Source: an uncultured bacterium
GTDB taxonomy: Bacteria > Armatimonadota > Hebobacteria > CAIYQO01
Reading direction: 5' to 3'
Length of the DNA stretch: 41,068 nt
NCBI GenBank assembly: GCA_903928345.1
Contig: CAIYQO010000069.1
Span: forward strand, 1 to 41,068
The translations under genes and the position numbers were made by a program. Of the stretch, positions 33,465-41,068 are shown one piece after another. The notes beneath the pieces were generated by a model that ran no database searches, was not told the DNA's origin, and worked only from the letters and a program-made list of their open reading frames with translations. Positions within the stretch are counted from its first letter, which is position 1, and every line of letters begins with the position of its first letter.

Positions 33465-34057
33465 CAGCGCACCTCGGCGAAGCGCGCGCGCAGCGCGTCG
33501 ATCAGGTAGTGGAAGTAGATGCCGTGCACCGCCTCGGCGATGCCCATGTCGAGGCAGGGCACGTGGAAGCACCCGTGCGCCAACCCGCGCAGCGCACCGC
33601 CCGCGAAGCCGGTGACGCCGAAGGTGGACATCCCGTGTGCGTTCGCATACTCGACCGCGCGCAGCACGTTGGGGCTGTTGCCGGAGCCGGAGATGGCGAT
33701 GAGCAGATCGCCGGGGCGCGCAAGGTTCTTCAACTGCTCGACGAAGATGCGCGCGAAGTCGGTGTCGTTGCCCCACGCCAGGATGTAGGGCGTGTTGTCG
33801 GTCAGGCTCATCACCCGCAGGCGCTTTTGCGTTTCGAAATCGGTGAGGGTACCTTTGCCCAGATCCTCGCACAGGTGTGAGGCGTTGGCGCCGCTGCCCC
33901 CGTTGCCGATGATGAAGACGGTGGTGTCCTGCTCGTAGGCGTGCGTGATGGCGGCGACCAGCGCCTCGATCTCCGCGACCTCCACCTTGCGCGCCTCCAC
34001 CAGCACGCGCTCCAGATAGTCCGTCGCCGGATTGGCGCCGAGGTGACATTCGGACAT
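33464..34057 (-). CDS. SIS-domain sugar isomerase, GmhA (phosphoheptose isomerase)-like
   Basis: 197 residues: one SIS domain. The phosphosugar loop is IIGNGGSGANASHLCEDLGKGT (about 49-70) and the second Ser-rich loop is IAISGSGNSPNVLRA (about 119-133). GmhA converts sedoheptulose 7-phosphate to D-glycero-heptose 7-phosphate, and pairing with an HldE-type kinase supports this. The GNGGSGANASH wording differs from the GNGGSAADAQH of textbook GmhA, so the exact sugar is open. GGGGGG precedes ATG 34057 as a weak ribosome site. No GmhB phosphatase or nucleotidyltransferase lies in the window. Confidence 0.82.
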   Translation of the reverse strand: MSECHLGANPATDYLERVLVEARKVEVAEIEALVAAITHAYEQDTTVFIIGNGGSGANASHLCEDLGKGTLTDFETQKRLRVMSLTDNTPYILAWGNDTDFARIFVEQLKNLARPGDLLIAISGSGNSPNVLRAVEYANAHGMSTFGVTGFAGGALRGLAHGCFHVPCLDMGIAEAVHGIYFHYLIDALRARFAEVR

Positions 34058-34125
34058 AGGGCCCCCCGAGGTAGAAAAATGCGTCTGCCCTACCCTTTCG
34101 CCCTCTCCCGCCGCGCATCCTGCCG

Positions 34126-37100
34126 CTATTTCGCGGGGAAGGCGACGCTGCCGCCGCCGAGGGTGACGGTGACGGGGGCTTCCAGCGGCCCGGCGGGGGT
34201 ATCCACTCGCACGGTGTAGGTGCCGGGCGGTACGTCGAGCATGGCGGTCGTGATGCCCAGGTAGGGGGAATACTGCCAGGTGAATTCGGGGAAGTCGACC
34301 GTCATCCCTGCCAGCGCGCCGGAGCCGTTGAGGTGCACCGCGCCGGGCAGGCGCGCGAGGTCGAAGGGCAGGGAGATGCTCAGGGGAGTCGCCGTGACCA
34401 TGGACAGACCGTCCTCCGGCAGGAAGCGGCGCAGATACGTCTTTCCCGCGAGATTCCCCACACACCAGAGCCACCCGGCGCCGTGGTCGGGCAAGTCGCG
34501 CATGCGGAGCAAGTTATTCAGGTGCGGCAATATCATCGGTTTCCCGTCGTCGGGCACCCACCAGTATCCCAGCGCCGGGTCGTTGTTAGTCAGGGAGAAC
34601 ACCGGGTCGCCGGCGTCGTGGATGATTACGTCGCGCAGCCCGGTAGCGGGCAGTTCGAGTAAGGTGGGTTGAAAATCGTCCGAGTCGCGTAAAATAGTCG
34701 CCCCCGGCAACAACCCCTTCAGTTGGAACCGACCATTGGCATCGCAGGGAGACATGAAGTCCGTGTCGTCGTCGCCGGGCAAACGTACCGAAACCCCATG
34801 TGGTGACACGCCGGTCAGCACGGCGCCGTCCTGCCACGCGGGCAGAATCACCGTAGCAATGACCGGCCCGTTCTTGGGCAACGGTACATCGGACAGCACC
34901 CCCACCCCGAGCCAGAAAATTGATACCCTGGTTGCTCCCTGTGGCGCGAGCATAAGCACGTCACCATCCAATATGTTCAATGCCTGTAGCCGGCTGCGCC
35001 CGAAACCATCTTGCCGACTGGAAAAAGGGACATCGTAAACAAACACAATATCAGCGCGGGTTGAGGTGCGCATCGCCGCATAATCACCCGCGGGGAAGCG
35101 AAAGCGCACCCGGCGCAGGCCGGCATCGTTCCCGCTGCCTTGGGGTTCCGGCGCCGACACCGTGGCGAAAATCGTATCGCGGTCCGCGTCAGGCACATCG
35201 AGGATACCTTGCAGCCCGCGCCCTTTCACGCTCAGTACCGGGTACTTCCCCACCCACATAGCGGTCACTCCGAGGTTGGGGTTGATTTGCTCCGTATGAT
35301 CCGCATTGTTCGCCGCCGGCATCGGTACGTCGTCGGGCCTGTCGCTCCCATTGGTATCCATGGGAAACAGCGGGCCGACGAAGTAGTCACCGTTGACCTG
35401 GTTGCCGTTCGTATACCGGGCCGTGAGATGAAACTGCCGGGCGGTGAGGGTACGCTGCTCCGGTGTGGCGCCCGGCACGAAGGCGTGCAGGGTGTTACCC
35501 ACGGCATACCATACGGCCCGCAACGCCTCCGCCTGTCCGTAAAGGGCCACGGGCGCATCGGGAGTGTTTGCCACCGTCAGTCTCTGCATGGCCGTTGGCG
35601 CCTGTTTCGTCAGCCAGTGGACCGTGGTGCCCGGCGGCAGGGAGAAGAGCGGGGCGGGCAGCGTGACGGTCACCTCCGCCTTCCCCGCCTCCACCTTGAG
35701 CAGCAGCGCATCGAGGAGGGGCGTGTCGGCGTCGAGCAGATCCACGCACAGCCGGTACGTCCCCGCCGCGGGAAGGGCCAGGTGCCAGACACCCTCTTTC
35801 TCCCGTGCGGCGGTGCAAAGGCTCGGTCCACCGGGGCCGAAGAGGGACCAGGATTTCTGCGGCGTTGCCGGCACGACCCGGATGCGCGACACCTCGGGGA
35901 CGGGTTTGCCGTCGGCGGTACACAGGTGGAGCGTCACGTCTGCCCCATCCTGATGCGTAGGTGCCAACGCTTCCAAATCGCAGACGATGATGGGCCGCGC
36001 ATCGTCGACATACGGCATATACACCCCAAAGGCCGTTGTCATTTTGGGGGGCGACGACGAATACAGGGTGCCGATGCTGAAAGGGGTACCCCACGCCGGC
36101 GCATTCTGCGTGCAGGTGTTGCCGGAGTTGATGATCGGATGCGCGGTGTCATCTTCAGGCCCGTCACCCAACTCGCCAACGTCATCGAGCGGTGCCGATT
36201 GCACGCTATAGATACCGGCCACGCCGCGCAGGTGATCGATACTTTGCGTAAAATACATCAGCTTGTGTGCGCCGGGCACGGGACACGGCAGCGGGGTGGT
36301 CACCGTCGTCGCCTCGGCGGGAAGCATCGCGGGCGCCGTGCCTCCATCCCAGGTGATGGCGCGCACGGGGGGCAGGTTGGTCCAGGTTACGATGCCGGCG
36401 TCGTCCGCCGTCGCCGTGTTCACCGCCAACCGGCCTGACCAGCAATAGCTGATGCGCACCGCGGCGTTCGGCACCGGCTTGCCGGCGCGGTCGAACACCG
36501 TCTGCCGCACGGTACGCGGCTCATAGCCCAGGGTGTAGCGCGCCAGCGTGCAGGTGCCGTCCTCTTTCAGTTGGCCGCTGACCGAAGCGCCGGCCGTTTT
36601 CGCGGTATACAGGGAGAGGACGAAGCGCATCGGCGGCCAGTTCCCCAGGTCGATATCGCCGGTCGCGTCCATTTTCAACCCGTCGATGTCGTAGTCGACC
36701 TGGGTGACGCGGTCTCCGGAGGTCGTCCACCACGGGGTGTCCTGCAGGTAGCTGAGGATGCCATCGACCTTCCCGTTGACGATCGGTTGCCCCTGCGCAT
36801 CGACCACGTGCAGGCGCAGGGGATGCTGTGCCGGCAGTTGCAGCGAGGAGGCGGCGTCCACGGGCACCAGATGGCCCCACGGCACGGTGCGGGTGGGCTC
36901 GTCGTTCACCGTGGGGATGGTGGCGGCGAGTTTGACCAGGGTAACCCCAGCCTCGAAGAACCAGTACCGGCCTTCACCCAGCGGATGAACAGTGCAGTCG
37001 CGCCACGAGTTGTCCGTCCCAAATGCTTCCCCGTTCACCACGCCGGTATATGCCTTGCCGTCAGCCCCGTGCACCGTTACGACCACGCCCGGGCGCTTCA

Positions 37101-37410
37101 CCCGGGCCTGGGCGGCCACCGTCGTTCCCGCCTGGATCAGGGTCTTCGTCACCGTGTCGGCGATCAGGATGCTTGCCGCGCCGGCCTTGAGGGTTACCAG
37201 GAAGAAGCCATCCTTGTCGGTGGTGAAATCTACGGTCTGCCCCGCGCCGGACACCGTGCCCGTGGCGCCTTCGAAGGGCAGACCGTCATCGCAGATGACC
37301 TGCCCATGCAGGGAGCCTTCGTCGAGCGCGGGGGTATCCGGCGGAAGCGGCTGCGCCCAGGCGCAGTTGCACACGAGCAGGCAAAGGGTCAGCAAGTACG
37401 GCAGGCGCAT
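34126..37410 (-). CDS. Giant secreted protein with carboxypeptidase-regulatory-like domains, paralogue 2
   Basis: 1094 residues. Signal peptide MRLPYLLTLCLLVCNCAWA (1-19). A first carboxypeptidase-regulatory-like domain (about 31-105) has DEGSLHGQVICDDGLPFEGA and FTTDKDGFFLV. Further Ig/CarboxypepD-like sandwiches follow (RKPVPNAAVRISY-type; DADTPLLDALLLKVEAG). A distinctive central motif is IGTLYSSSPPKMTTAF...YMPYVDD. The end is PPGTYTVRVDTPAGPLEAPV then VAFPAK. No catalytic site, sorting signal or membrane helix was recognised. ATG 37410 has CAAGGAGGGG upstream. It is a tandem paralogue of the next upstream gene. Location is outside the cytoplasmic membrane; function unknown. Confidence 0.85.
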   Translation of the reverse strand: MRLPYLLTLCLLVCNCAWAQPLPPDTPALDEGSLHGQVICDDGLPFEGATGTVSGAGQTVDFTTDKDGFFLVTLKAGAASILIADTVTKTLIQAGTTVAAQARVKRPGVVVTVHGADGKAYTGVVNGEAFGTDNSWRDCTVHPLGEGRYWFFEAGVTLVKLAATIPTVNDEPTRTVPWGHLVPVDAASSLQLPAQHPLRLHVVDAQGQPIVNGKVDGILSYLQDTPWWTTSGDRVTQVDYDIDGLKMDATGDIDLGNWPPMRFVLSLYTAKTAGASVSGQLKEDGTCTLARYTLGYEPRTVRQTVFDRAGKPVPNAAVRISYCWSGRLAVNTATADDAGIVTWTNLPPVRAITWDGGTAPAMLPAEATTVTTPLPCPVPGAHKLMYFTQSIDHLRGVAGIYSVQSAPLDDVGELGDGPEDDTAHPIINSGNTCTQNAPAWGTPFSIGTLYSSSPPKMTTAFGVYMPYVDDARPIIVCDLEALAPTHQDGADVTLHLCTADGKPVPEVSRIRVVPATPQKSWSLFGPGGPSLCTAAREKEGVWHLALPAAGTYRLCVDLLDADTPLLDALLLKVEAGKAEVTVTLPAPLFSLPPGTTVHWLTKQAPTAMQRLTVANTPDAPVALYGQAEALRAVWYAVGNTLHAFVPGATPEQRTLTARQFHLTARYTNGNQVNGDYFVGPLFPMDTNGSDRPDDVPMPAANNADHTEQINPNLGVTAMWVGKYPVLSVKGRGLQGILDVPDADRDTIFATVSAPEPQGSGNDAGLRRVRFRFPAGDYAAMRTSTRADIVFVYDVPFSSRQDGFGRSRLQALNILDGDVLMLAPQGATRVSIFWLGVGVLSDVPLPKNGPVIATVILPAWQDGAVLTGVSPHGVSVRLPGDDDTDFMSPCDANGRFQLKGLLPGATILRDSDDFQPTLLELPATGLRDVIIHDAGDPVFSLTNNDPALGYWWVPDDGKPMILPHLNNLLRMRDLPDHGAGWLWCVGNLAGKTYLRRFLPEDGLSMVTATPLSISLPFDLARLPGAVHLNGSGALAGMTVDFPEFTWQYSPYLGITTAMLDVPPGTYTVRVDTPAGPLEAPVTVTLGGGSVAFPAK

Positions 37411-37469
37411 CTACCCCTCCTTGAGCACACGACAACCGACAGTCTTCTTGAACCGCAGCTCCCCGGCCG

Positions 37470-40400
37470 CTATTTCGCGGGGAAGGCGACGCTGCCGCCG
37501 GCGAGGGTGACGGTGACGGGAGCCTCCAGCGGGCCGGCGGGGGTATCCACGCGCACGGTGTAAGTGCCCGGCGGCACGGCGGAGATGGTGGCGGCGGTGA
37601 CGCCCACGAAGGGGGAGAAGCACCACGCCGGCTCAGTGAAATCGGCGGTCAGCCCGGCCAGCGCGCCGGTGCCGACCAGGTGCACCGCGCCGGGCACGCG
37701 CGCCGCGTCGAAGGGCACGGTGAGGCCGAGGCTGGCCGTCGCGGGGAGGGTCATCCCCTCCTCCGGCAAGCGGCGTTGCAGCACGGCGGCACCGGTGCGG
37801 CCATCCGCGTACCACAGCCATCCGGCGCCGTGGTCGGGCAGGTCGCGTACGCGCACCCAACTGCGCACGTGCGGCAGCGCCGTCGGGGCGCCGCCGTCGG
37901 GCAGCCACCAGACTTGCTGCCCGGCACCGCTATTGTCACGCAATAGCGCGATGACCGGCTCCCCGGCGCCGGGCAACTGCACGTCATGCAGCCCCGCGGG
38001 CGGCAAATCGAGCAGCGTGCCGGTCATGCCGTTGTTCCAATCCTGCAGGATAAACGGGCCGGGCAGCAACCCTTTCAGGCTGAAGGTGCCGTCCTCGCTG
38101 CGTATCACCCGCTGCTCGACCCCCTGGCCGACTGTTTGCTCGTAGGCGAAGTTCCTGGTCGTGGTGCCGGTCAGCACGGCGCCGTCCTGCCAGGGTGGCA
38201 GCAGCACCTGCGCCGCGCCGTCCCCCGCGGGCAGCGGTACGTCGCGCAGAAGGCCGGCGCCGGGCCAGCAGATGGTGACCTTCGTCGCCGTGCGCGGGGC
38301 GAGCATCAGCACGTCGCCGTCCCACAGGCTCGACGCGTACAGGGTGCCGCGTCCGTTGGGGTTAGACGTGTCGGCGAAGGGCACGTCGTAGGCAAAACTC
38401 ACCTGCTGCGCCCCCTTCCCGCGCAGATCATTGTAGTCGGCTGCCGGGAAACGATAGCGCAGGCGGCGGGTGTCGCCGTCGGCGCTCAGCGCGTGCGACT
38501 CCTCTTTCAGCTTGATGCTCAATACATCCGCATCGGCGTCGGGCACGTCGGCGGTACTCATCAGCTTCCGCGACTGGGCGGAGAGCACCGCGTAGCTCCC
38601 CGGCCACATATAGTACGGGTTGCGTCCATCGTACGGGTAGATCGTTCTTGCTTGCGCTTCGCTGTAGCTCCGCTGACGGTTCTCGGCGTCATTGCGGCGA
38701 TATCCATACCCGTATCCGTAATTCGTGATCGGAAACAGGGGCGCGAGCGTAAACTCGCGGGTGACAGTGGCGCCGTCGGCATTCTTCGCCACCGGTTGGG
38801 TCTTGCGCGCGGTCAGGGCGCGTTGCGCCGGCGTTGCGCCGGGCATGAGCACCTGCAGCTTGCCGCCATCGTAATACCACGCCGCGAGCAGCGCGTCTGG
38901 CAGTCCGTAGACCGGTCGCGCGTCGGCCGCGTGCGGCATGTTGAGGGTATGCCGCTGCGTAGGCGCATTTCGGGGCAGATAGCACACTTCGGTATCCGCC
39001 GGTACGGTAAACAACGGCGCGGGCAACGTGACGGTGGCTTCCTCCTTCCCCGCGGCCAGCTTCAACGTCAGCGCGTCGGTCAGGGGGGTGTCGAAGGCGA
39101 GATCGACGAGTACCCGGTAAGTGCCCGCCGCGGGCAGCAGCACGTGCGCCAGCCCCGCCTGCGAGATATCGGCGGCGCTGACGCGCACGATCTCGTTGCC
39201 GAACAGCGCCCAGGACTCCTGCGGTGCGACGGGGACGACGGTCAGGTAGGATATGCCGGGCACGGGCTTGCCGTCCGCCCCGACGAGGTGGATGGTGGCA
39301 TCCACGCCGTCCTGGGTGACGACGGGCAGTTCGCTCAGCGGGAAATCGACGGTCTGCAGGCCGTCATCGACGTAGGGCATATAGGCGCCGAGAAGCATCG
39401 TCAGCTTCGGCGGCGAGGAGCTAAAGAGCGTGCCGAGGGTGAAGGGTGTGCCGCTCGGGGGCGCTTTCTGCACCTGGAGCATCAGCGCGCCGTCGGCCTG
39501 CGCCGTCGTCGGAGGATCCTGGGCGGCGGCGAGGTGCACGGTGCACGTGTTCGACAGCGTCATGGATTGCAAGCCGAGGACGCCGTCAGCCGGCGCGTCG
39601 AGGGTGCTCTTCTGCGTGACCAGCAGGTTGACACTGGCGCCCGGCACCGGGCGGGGCAGCGGCGCGGTCACGTCCGTGGCGTCGGCGGGGAGCACCCCCG
39701 GCGCGGCGCCCGCGCCCCAGGTGACCGCGCGCACCGGCGGCAGGGCGGCCCAGGCCACACGCCCCGCGGCATCGGTGCGGCGCTGCAGCATGCACACCCG
39801 GCCCGACCACGCGTAGCTGAGGCCGACCACGGCGTTGGGCACGGGCTTGCCGGCGGCGCTGAAGACGGTCTGTGTCACCGTGCGCGGGGTGAAGCCCAGC
39901 GGATAGCGCGCCGGGGTGCAGGTGCCGTCGGCCTTCAACTCACCGCGCAACGACGCGCCGAATTGCCCGCCGTTGTGCAGGGAGAGGACAAAGGTCATCG
40001 GCGGCCACTCGCCCAGGTCGAGTTCCCCCTTGTCGTCCGTAACCTGGTCGACGAGGCGGCGGTCGAGCTGGCTTACCCGGTCAGCGGGGTCATAGCTCCA
40101 CGGGGTGTTCTGAAAGTAGCTCACCTTGCCGTTCACCGTGGCGTTGGGCAGCGGTTGGCCCTTCAAATCCACCACCGTCACGTGCAGGTGTTGCAGCGCG
40201 GGCAGCTTGATGGTCAGCGTATTGGGCGCGGGGTTGGCGGGGATGGCCAGCGTTTGCGTCCAGCCGAAGGTGGTGCCGGGGCCGTTGGCGGGCAGGGCGA
40301 CCTGTACGGCCAGCGTGGTGATGCCCGGCGCCGCGTCGACGAACCAGTAGCGCCCCTCGCCCAGGGCGCGCACGTTCACCATGTGCCAGACGGCCGTTTT

Positions 40401-40790
40401 GCCGCACACGTTTCCGGTGACTTGCGCCGTGCACGGCGTGCCGTCGGCGTTGCTGATGGTGACGATGAGCCCCGGGCGCTTCACCTGCGCCTGCACGTTG
40501 GTCATCTTCCCGGCGACCACCGTGACCTTCGTGGTGGTGCCGTAACAGAGCACCTGCGCCTCGCCGGCCTTGATGTTGAGGGTAAAGAAGCCGTCCTTGT
40601 CGGTGGTGAAGTCCACGGACTGCGTGGCGCAACGCACCACGCCGCCGGCGCCGTCGAAGGGGAGCCCGTCGTCGCAGATAATCATCCCGTGCACGGCGCC
40701 CTGGGTGGGGTCGGGGGGCGGTGGAGGCAGCGGTTGCGCCACCGCGCACACTCCCAACAGGCAAGCCAGCAACAGCCACAACAGACGCAT
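37470..40790 (-). CDS. Giant secreted protein with carboxypeptidase-regulatory-like domains, paralogue 1
   Basis: 1106 residues from ATG 40790, 7 nt after AAGGAGG; a GTG at 40796 is too close to the ribosome site. Signal peptide MRLLWLLLACLLGVCAVA. The layout matches paralogue 2 throughout: AVHGMIICDDGLPFDGAGG and FTTDKDGFFTLNIKAGEA at the start, LGTLFSSSPPKLTMLLGAYMPYVDD in the middle, and PPGTYTVRVDTPAGPLEAPV then VAFPAK at the end. A local Tyr/Arg/Asn-rich stretch (GYGYGYRRNDAEN, near 690-715) is missing from paralogue 2. It is the first gene of the cluster, directly behind a good promoter. Role unknown; a surface or glycan-interacting protein is a reasonable guess from its partners. Confidence 0.85.
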   Translation of the reverse strand: MRLLWLLLACLLGVCAVAQPLPPPPPDPTQGAVHGMIICDDGLPFDGAGGVVRCATQSVDFTTDKDGFFTLNIKAGEAQVLCYGTTTKVTVVAGKMTNVQAQVKRPGLIVTISNADGTPCTAQVTGNVCGKTAVWHMVNVRALGEGRYWFVDAAPGITTLAVQVALPANGPGTTFGWTQTLAIPANPAPNTLTIKLPALQHLHVTVVDLKGQPLPNATVNGKVSYFQNTPWSYDPADRVSQLDRRLVDQVTDDKGELDLGEWPPMTFVLSLHNGGQFGASLRGELKADGTCTPARYPLGFTPRTVTQTVFSAAGKPVPNAVVGLSYAWSGRVCMLQRRTDAAGRVAWAALPPVRAVTWGAGAAPGVLPADATDVTAPLPRPVPGASVNLLVTQKSTLDAPADGVLGLQSMTLSNTCTVHLAAAQDPPTTAQADGALMLQVQKAPPSGTPFTLGTLFSSSPPKLTMLLGAYMPYVDDGLQTVDFPLSELPVVTQDGVDATIHLVGADGKPVPGISYLTVVPVAPQESWALFGNEIVRVSAADISQAGLAHVLLPAAGTYRVLVDLAFDTPLTDALTLKLAAGKEEATVTLPAPLFTVPADTEVCYLPRNAPTQRHTLNMPHAADARPVYGLPDALLAAWYYDGGKLQVLMPGATPAQRALTARKTQPVAKNADGATVTREFTLAPLFPITNYGYGYGYRRNDAENRQRSYSEAQARTIYPYDGRNPYYMWPGSYAVLSAQSRKLMSTADVPDADADVLSIKLKEESHALSADGDTRRLRYRFPAADYNDLRGKGAQQVSFAYDVPFADTSNPNGRGTLYASSLWDGDVLMLAPRTATKVTICWPGAGLLRDVPLPAGDGAAQVLLPPWQDGAVLTGTTTRNFAYEQTVGQGVEQRVIRSEDGTFSLKGLLPGPFILQDWNNGMTGTLLDLPPAGLHDVQLPGAGEPVIALLRDNSGAGQQVWWLPDGGAPTALPHVRSWVRVRDLPDHGAGWLWYADGRTGAAVLQRRLPEEGMTLPATASLGLTVPFDAARVPGAVHLVGTGALAGLTADFTEPAWCFSPFVGVTAATISAVPPGTYTVRVDTPAGPLEAPVTVTLAGGSVAFPAK

Positions 40791-40828
40791 ATACACCCCT
40801 CCTTGAGCGAATGGTCACCCGACGCTTT

Positions 40829-40857
40829 ATTGTAGCGCAAGCAGGGGGATTCTCCAA
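40829..40857 (-). promoter_or_regulatory. Promoter of the five-gene minus-strand cluster
   Basis: On the minus strand TTGGAG (40852-40857), a 17-bp spacer and TACAAT (40829-40834). The predicted leader is about 35 nt and carries AAGGAGG (40798-40804). This is the best sigma-70-type match in the window. Confidence 0.7.
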
Positions 40858-40960
40858 GGGGACGTGCAGGAGAATGTAAAGGGAAAAATGGAAAATGCAA
40901 AGGGGAAAATGCGGGATGAGGCAGGGGGAATTGCAAAACCGTTCAGAAGACCGTCCCCCC

Positions 40961-41068
40961 CGACCCCATAGGCGTTAGCGTATAACGAACTGTTCGCCTG
41001 TTATCCCACCCGACGATAAATCGTCGGGCTACCGGCTGCGCCCCATGAATGGGGCTTTGGTAGTCTCC
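40961..41068 (+). repeat. Dispersed palindromic repeat, copy C
   Basis: Contains CCATAGGCGTTAGC, CTGTTCGCCTG, the hairpin CCCGACGATAAATCGTCGGG (41009-41028), CTACCGGCTGC and the hairpin GCCCC-ATGAAT-GGGGC (41040-41055), then TTTGGTAGTCTCC at the window end. Same order and orientation as copy A; copy B is a shorter inverted copy. The adjoining 40858-40960 has purine-rich short repeats (GGGAAAAATGG, GGGGAAAATG) and no gene. Confidence 0.8.

Noticed and set aside
1-41068. CRISPR arrays, tRNA, rRNA or a replication origin
   Set aside because: No regularly spaced repeat array, cloverleaf with tRNA features, rRNA-like stretch or DnaA-box cluster was seen; the repeats found are palindromic dispersed elements.

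Overview
The window is a chromosomal segment of a GC-rich (roughly 65%) bacterium. No rRNA, tRNA or CRISPR is visible, so placement rests on gene content. Large secreted proteins built from Ig-like, carboxypeptidase-regulatory-like, CBM9 and beta-propeller modules, a 2036-residue alpha-2-macroglobulin, scattered palindromic intergenic repeats and extended -10 promoters that can sit right against start codons would fit Armatimonadota or a similar environmental phylum. A GmhA-like isomerase beside an HldE-like kinase hints at a heptose-type surface glycan. This placement is inference, not proof.

Layout. (1) 1-2200, minus strand: a phosphodiester-glycosidase-family (NAGPA) protein and an alpha/beta hydrolase, ended by a strong hairpin. 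(2) 2200-6380, plus strand: a membrane-anchored propeller-like protein from a divergent promoter, then a secreted Ig/BIG2/TIM-barrel protein interrupted by one in-frame TAG. (3) 6390-15005, plus strand: a complete Kdp high-affinity potassium uptake locus with KdpD in two pieces. A DUF4118/GAF histidine kinase and KdpE come first, then a control region with 10-11 bp direct repeats, a 135-residue membrane protein, a 27-residue membrane peptide, KdpF, KdpA, KdpB, KdpC, and a soluble KdpD N-terminal/USP protein last. (4) 15050-16740: an AT-rich islet with two unrecognised minus-strand genes, bordered by palindromic repeats. (5) 16744-22854, minus strand: the macroglobulin, thioester motif intact. 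(6) 22855-24814: intergenic repeats and a dead IS element. (7) 24864-29955: an M14 metallocarboxypeptidase divergent from an orphan membrane histidine kinase, then a PepT-like M20 peptidase. (8) 29955-31570: a PD40-type propeller gene of lower GC, bracketed by two related inverted repeats. (9) 31561-40857, minus strand: a five-gene cluster, probably an operon, running from a good promoter at the right end: two tandem paralogous giant secreted proteins, a SIS isomerase, a PfkB/HldE-like kinase and a CBM9-like protein.

The Kdp locus is the best-understood system. The kinase/KdpE pair would act on the repeats at 8766-8814 to drive transcription from the weak -35 promoter at 8825-8830. The N-terminal KdpD protein, made last in the operon, would supply the cytosolic sensing half in trans. 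Most other genes are exported or envelope-related (proteases, a protease trap, glycan enzymes and binding modules), with unknown substrates.
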